Source: Burkholderiaceae bacterium | Lineage (GTDB): Bacteria > Pseudomonadota > Gammaproteobacteria > Burkholderiales > Burkholderiaceae_C | Assembly: GCA_023954035.1 (NCBI GenBank) | Contig: JAMLIT010000007.1 | Coordinates: forward strand, 1-64,000 | Length of the DNA stretch: 64,000 bases | Direction of reading: 5' to 3' | Shown: in pieces, positions 60,494 through 64,000 of the stretch | Layout: each line of letters starts with the position of its first letter | Position numbering within the stretch: the first letter of the stretch is position 1 | The notes under the pieces: model-generated | Databases searched by the model: none | Seen by the model: the letters and a program-made list of their open reading frames with translations, nothing else | Told to the model about the DNA's origin: nothing | Made by a program: the position numbers and the translations under genes

Positions 60494-61051
60494 ATGAAGG
60501 TTGTCGGCTTTGCCGGTTTCTCAGGCTGCGGCAAGACCACGCTGGTGGAGAAGCTGATTCCGGAATTGCGCATGCAGGGCCAGCGCGTGTCGGTTGTCAA
60601 GCACGCGCACCACAAGTTCGACATCGACCATGTGGGCAAGGACACCTGGCGCCATCGCGAGGCTGGGGCGTTCGAAGTGGTCGTTGCCTCCGACCGGCGC
60701 CTGGCGCTGATGCGCGAGTTCGAGCAGCCTGGCCATCTGTCGGTGCACCACCTGCTCGCCGAGCTCTACGACGGGGTGGACTGGGTATTCGTCGAAGGCT
60801 TCAAGGAAAGCGACCTGCCGAAAATCGAGGTTTGGCGCGCACCTGCGCCGGGCAGTGCGCGGCATGCCGTGCGCTACGACAGCGACGACTTCGTCGTCGC
60901 CGTGGCCACTGACGCGCCCGCGCAATTGCCGACACCCACCGGCTTGCCGATTCTCGACCTCAATGCCCCGGACCAGATTGCCGCCTGGCTGCTGGCGCAG
61001 AACACGCGCTTCGAGTACGACTGGAACCTGCACGGGGAGGTGGCGTCATGA
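60494..61051 (+). CDS. mobB: Molybdopterin-guanine dinucleotide biosynthesis protein MobB
   Basis: 185 residues. A GTP-binding adapter that assists MobA in forming the guanine dinucleotide form of the cofactor. Walker A GFAGFSGCGKTTLVEKL at residues 5-21, then VSVVKHAHHKFDIDHVGKDTWRHREAGA with the conserved His/Asp cluster, and VFVEGFKESDLPKIEVWR as the Walker-B-like and strand region. AGGAG lies 6 bases before the ATG. It overlaps moeA by 4 bp. mobA is not in the window. Confidence 0.93.
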   Translation: MKVVGFAGFSGCGKTTLVEKLIPELRMQGQRVSVVKHAHHKFDIDHVGKDTWRHREAGAFEVVVASDRRLALMREFEQPGHLSVHHLLAELYDGVDWVFVEGFKESDLPKIEVWRAPAPGSARHAVRYDSDDFVVAVATDAPAQLPTPTGLPILDLNAPDQIAAWLLAQNTRFEYDWNLHGEVAS

Positions 61052-62265
61052 GGCCGCCGATGAAGCCGCTCGATGCCGCGCTGGCCGAGCTGCTGGCGCA
61101 TGCCGCGCCGCTGGCTGGCGGTGACACGGTCACCACCTGGAACGCCGATGGCAGGGTCCTTCAGACTGCAGCGGTTTCCCCGCTGCAGGTGCCGCCGCAG
61201 GACAACAGCGCCATGGACGGCTACGCTGTTTGTTGTGCCGATGTGCCGCAGGCGGGCACCGTGCTGCCGGTCTTACAGCGCATTGCTGCGGGCAGCGCGG
61301 GCGAGCCGCTCGCGCCTGGCAGCGCGGCGCGCATCTTCACCGGCGCGCCCGTGCCGCCTGGCGCCGACGCGGTGCTGATGCAGGAGGACTGCGAGGCGCT
61401 GGAGGGTGCAGTACGAATCAACGCCGTTCCCCACCCTGGCCAATGGATTCGTCGCGCGGGCGAAGACATCACCCTGGGCAGCGAGGTGCTGGCGGCAGGC
61501 ACGCGCCTGACCCCGGCAGAACTCGGCCTGGCCGCCAGCATCGGCCTGGCCACGCTGCAGGTGGCGCGCCGACCGCGCGTGGCCTTGTTCTCCACCGGCG
61601 ACGAGCTGGTGATGCCCGGCGAGGTCGCGCCGCAAGACATGCGGCCCGGTGCGATCTACAACAGCAACCGCTTCTTCCTGCGCGCCATGCTGCAGCGCCT
61701 CGGCTGCGAGGTGAGCGATTTCGGTATTGTTCCCGACCAGCGCGACGCCACCATCGCCGCGCTGCGCGAGGCGGCCGAAGGCCACGATCTCATCCTTACC
61801 AGCGGCGGGGTGTCGGTAGGCGAAGAAGACCATATCAAGCCCGCCGTGGAGACACTCGGGCGCCTGGATCTGTGGCAGATCGCCATGAAACCGGGCAAAC
61901 CGTTCGCTTATGGTCGCATAGCCAACGCGCACTTCATGGGCTTGCCGGGCAATCCCGTGTCGAGCTTTCTGACCTTTGCTGTACTGGTGCGGCCGTTTTT
62001 GCTGCGGCTGCAAGGCGTTGCGGACGTCGCTCCGAAAACAATAGCTGCCCGCGCAGATTTCCCCTGCGCCAAGGCCGATAAACGCCGAGAATTCTTGCGC
62101 GTACGCCACAACGAAGCCGGCGGTTTGGACCTGTTTGCGAACCAGAGCTCGGGTGTGCTCACCTCGGCCGTCTGGGGAGACGGAGTGGTGGACAACCCGG
62201 CCGGCGAGACGATTGCCGTGGGCGACACGGTGCGCTTCATTTCCTTTGCGGAGCTGCTGTCATGA
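61048..62265 (+). CDS. moeA: Molybdopterin molybdenumtransferase MoeA
   Basis: 405 residues. Inserts molybdenum into adenylated molybdopterin. Markers: VPPQDNSAMDGYAVCCADV, ARIFTGAPVPPGADAVLMQEDCE, WIRRAGEDITLGSEVLAAGTRLTP, RRPRVALFSTGDELVMPGE, IYNSNRFFLRAMLQRLGCE, ILTSGGVSVGEEDHIKPAVE and AKPGKPFAYGRI-like MKPGKPFAYG with FMGLPGNPVSSFLTF. The C-terminal domain IV (about 325-405) is complete. The ATG at 61048 overlaps the mobB stop by 4 bp. moaD follows after a repeat-containing gap of 163 bp. Confidence 0.96.
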   Translation: MRPPMKPLDAALAELLAHAAPLAGGDTVTTWNADGRVLQTAAVSPLQVPPQDNSAMDGYAVCCADVPQAGTVLPVLQRIAAGSAGEPLAPGSAARIFTGAPVPPGADAVLMQEDCEALEGAVRINAVPHPGQWIRRAGEDITLGSEVLAAGTRLTPAELGLAASIGLATLQVARRPRVALFSTGDELVMPGEVAPQDMRPGAIYNSNRFFLRAMLQRLGCEVSDFGIVPDQRDATIAALREAAEGHDLILTSGGVSVGEEDHIKPAVETLGRLDLWQIAMKPGKPFAYGRIANAHFMGLPGNPVSSFLTFAVLVRPFLLRLQGVADVAPKTIAARADFPCAKADKRREFLRVRHNEAGGLDLFANQSSGVLTSAVWGDGVVDNPAGETIAVGDTVRFISFAELLS

Positions 62266-62269
62266 AACT

Positions 62270-62425
62270 TTACCCCCACGCTCCACCGCTTCGCGGGTCG
62301 CTGGCCTTGCAGGCCGCGGCGTTGCCAGAGTCAACGCCTCTTCGGGCTGTCCAGTCCTGCGTAGGCAGGACCGGAGCCGCAGCCCTCAGCCCCGAGGGGG
62401 CCGCCATTCATCTTGGGGCGGCCCG
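62270..62425. repeat. GC-rich intergenic repeat between moeA and moaD (second repeat family)
   Basis: CTTTACCCCCACGCTCCACC, GCTTCGCGGGTCGCTGG and later CAGCCCCGAGGGGGCCGCCA and TTGGGGCGGCCC. Several short inverted pairs are visible (CAGTCCTGCGTAGGCAGGAC; CCCCGAGGGG; GGCCGCC / GGGCGGCCC). The wording resembles mosaic intergenic repeats common in Comamonadaceae. No open reading frame of interest. Confidence 0.6.
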
Positions 62426-62428
62426 GCG

Positions 62429-62680
62429 ATGAATCTCACCGTGCGCTACTTTGCCTCCATCCGCGAGGCCGCCGGCACCGCCAGCGAGGAACTGGACACC
62501 GAGGCCGGCACCATCGCCGAACTGCGTGCCGAGTTGCTCACGCGCGGCGGCGCGCTCGCGCAAGCCCTGGCCCCCGGCCGTGCAGTGCGCATGGCGCTCA
62601 ACCAGGCGCTGGCGCACGAGCATGCGGGGCTGTCGGAAGGCGACGAAGTGGCATTTTTCCCCCCGGTGACGGGCGGGTAG
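62429..62680 (+). CDS. moaD: Molybdopterin synthase sulfur-carrier subunit MoaD
   Basis: 83 residues, a small ubiquitin-fold protein. N-terminus MNLTVRYFASIREAAG is typical; the C-terminal EVAFFPPVTGG ends in the Gly-Gly that MoeB adenylates and that is thiocarboxylated to supply dithiolene sulfur to molybdopterin. The ATG at 62429 is chosen for the family start; longer frames upstream cross the GC-rich repeat. moaE, which normally follows moaD in Burkholderiales, is not next; a convergent glycosyltransferase gene overlaps its 3' end by 83 bp. Confidence 0.93.
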   Translation: MNLTVRYFASIREAAGTASEELDTEAGTIAELRAELLTRGGALAQALAPGRAVRMALNQALAHEHAGLSEGDEVAFFPPVTGG

Positions 62681-64000
62681 GCGACTGCGCAAAGCTTTTG
62701 AAGGGTGCGCCGACGGGCGGTTCTGCGACCCACGACAGCGAGGGAAACCTGGGCCCTGCCGCAGTCCAGCCTGCAAGTACCGGGCCTTCTCGGATTTCCA
62801 GTGCCCCGCACCGCGAAACGAGCGATGGGGCTACCCATGGGCTGCGGTCGTAGCGGCCATCAATCAGCACCTTGGGGCGGTCTGCCAATTGCAGCGCCAG
62901 CGCTCCCGCCACGGCAGGCGGTCCGGACACTACGCAAATATCGCCGTTCAATGCTGCACGGGCAGGCCCTTCGACGGCCTGCGCCAGTGCGGCGCTGTCA
63001 AACATGCGCCAATGGCCGTCTTGAAAGACCGTCGGTCCGCGTGGAGAGGACAGCCCGTCCTGCAGCAGAAGCACGACTTGCAATGCCGCGAACGCAAGGT
63101 AGACACTGCGCCTCGAAACGGCTCGCCACGCCACGCGTTGTCCGGCGAGTTCCATGACGGCCGGGACGGCAAAGAGCAGAAAGGGGGTTCCCCAATGCAA
63201 TTGAAGTTCAGCCCCGGTCAAGAGCCCCATGGCGACCATGAAGACCAGCGGGCCGAACCCATAAATCAGCAGGAATGCGCGGCTGGCTGGGGCCGTTTCA
63301 GGGACTGTCTTGCTCGGCGGGGCATGGCCGCGAGGGGCTTGGCGTCGCAAGTGGTAAACCGTCAGGCCAAGCAGTATCCATGCGGGCAGCGCACGGTTCA
63401 GGAGTTGATCGACGAGCCAATGCATCGATTCGAACCAGCGGTGCAAGCCCTGCGCGTGGAGCCCCAGGGACGTACTTGTTGCGTACTGGATGGGGGCGAA
63501 ATCGTGGGCACGCAGCCAGAGCACATGCGGCGTGAACACCAGTATGGACACCAACGCCGCCAGCAGCAGGCCACGCCGCTGCGCGAGCACCCACCAACTG
63601 CGCTGGTGCAGCCAGAAGGCAAGAACGCAGGCAACCGATACCGCAATCTGGTATTTGGCCAGCGCCCCCAACCCCATGGCCAGGCCCAGTGCCAGCCACC
63701 AGCGTGTCAGGCCAGTGCGAAAGGCCTGCCAATAGATGGCAGCACTGGCCGCCACAAACACCATCAATACCACGTTGTGGTTGTAGTAGTACAGCCTTCC
63801 GTTGTAGTAGGTGATGCACAGCGCTGCCAGCAGTGCGATGGTGGCGTAGGCTTCACCGCGCAGGCGGCACAGCAGCCGCCACATCACGGCCATGCTGGCG
63901 AGCGTGCAGGCCGCGCCGACGGCGTAACTGGTGAGGGCGTTGACTCCGAACAGCCGCGTGGGGATCCAGAACAGCCACGTAGGCAGAGGTGGGTGCTTGT
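62598..64000 (-). CDS. GT39-family (ArnT/PMT-like) membrane glycosyltransferase, 5' end outside window
   Basis: Partial: the reading frame continues past 64000, and its N-terminus is not in the window. The visible part starts with KHPPLPTWLFWIPTRLFG, the HPPL motif region of GT39 enzymes, followed by about eight hydrophobic segments (YYNGRLYYYNHNVVLMVFVA, LALGLAMGLGALAKYQIAVSV, GLLLAALVSILVFTPHVLW and others) and a soluble C-terminal domain (about 330-430 of the visible frame). Such enzymes move sugars from polyprenyl-phosphate donors. The last 28 or so residues are encoded in antisense to moaD and look Pro/Arg-rich; the natural end is uncertain. Confidence 0.8.
   Translation of the reverse strand, partial: KHPPLPTWLFWIPTRLFGVNALTSYAVGAACTLASMAVMWRLLCRLRGEAYATIALLAALCITYYNGRLYYYNHNVVLMVFVAASAAIYWQAFRTGLTRWWLALGLAMGLGALAKYQIAVSVACVLAFWLHQRSWWVLAQRRGLLLAALVSILVFTPHVLWLRAHDFAPIQYATSTSLGLHAQGLHRWFESMHWLVDQLLNRALPAWILLGLTVYHLRRQAPRGHAPPSKTVPETAPASRAFLLIYGFGPLVFMVAMGLLTGAELQLHWGTPFLLFAVPAVMELAGQRVAWRAVSRRSVYLAFAALQVVLLLQDGLSSPRGPTVFQDGHWRMFDSAALAQAVEGPARAALNGDICVVSGPPAVAGALALQLADRPKVLIDGRYDRSPWVAPSLVSRCGALEIREGPVLAGWTAAGPRFPSLSWVAEPPVGAPFKSFAQSPTRPSPGGKMPLRRLPTAPHARAPAPG

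Noticed and set aside
62036-62095. AATAGCTGCCCGCGCAG and GATAAACGCC inside moeA look like a further copy of the interspersed repeat.
   Set aside because: The arms are too degenerate, and the residues (ARADFP and KRREFLRVR) are what I would expect from ordinary MoeA domain IV, so this is probably chance similarity.

Overview
The window looks like chromosomal DNA of a betaproteobacterium of the order Burkholderiales, most likely family Comamonadaceae (Acidovorax/Polaromonas-like). The grounds are high GC, typical Burkholderiales gene neighbourhoods (ftsY / paired M16 peptidases / rsmD / coaD; gpmA / rhodanese / grxC / secB / gpsA; phoH / bcp / alaA / hom / thrC / mobB / moeA / moaD) and many copies of a short interspersed repeat built on AGCGCTTA-n-TAAGCGCT. 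I saw no tRNA, rRNA, CRISPR array, transposase or phage gene.

Layout. 0-7 kb: an EF-hand-like protein, FtsY, two M16 peptidases, RsmD and CoaD. 7-11.5 kb: a stress/envelope group (BON lipoprotein, ferritin-like protein, YqjD-like protein, DUF1328 protein) beside a CHASE3 histidine kinase, a divergent NarL-type regulator and a receiver-only protein. 11.6-19.5 kb: MoeB, CtpA, GpmA, rhodanese, GrxC, SecB, GpsA and MaeB. 19.6-51.6 kb: a purine import and degradation region, split by an RND efflux operon, a Crp/Fnr-type regulator and a diguanylate cyclase (31.7-40.6 kb). 51.8-64 kb: DnaB, a PIN-PhoH protein, a peroxiredoxin, an Mth938-like protein, AlaA, Hom, ThrC, three molybdenum cofactor genes, and a glycosyltransferase that runs off the right edge.

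How the genes work together. The purine genes form a nearly complete route: ABC uptake (BmpA-type lipoprotein, ATPase, two permeases) and an NCS2 permease; an adenine-deaminase-like enzyme; XdhAB with XdhC (to urate); membrane cytochrome c urate oxidase PuuD; HIU hydrolase UraH; a fused UraD-allantoate amidohydrolase; and allantoinase PuuE. An M20-family hydrolase overlaps the fusion gene and has an altered metal site. A GntR/FCD regulator has a perfect 22-bp palindrome in its promoter, and related sites lie upstream of the xanthine permease and puuD. MoeB, MobB, MoeA and MoaD in the same window serve the molybdenum cofactor that XdhAB needs.

The most unusual observation is that the interspersed repeat lies inside coding sequence at least three times, each time at a place where a protein tolerates arbitrary sequence: the signal peptide of an M16 protein, the membrane-to-cytochrome linker of PuuD, and the [2Fe-2S]-to-FAD linker of XdhA. 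Elsewhere it supplies stop codons (rsmD, LysR, the GGDEF gene, puuE) and the start-codon region of gpsA. All domain calls were made by eye from the translations; no database search was run.
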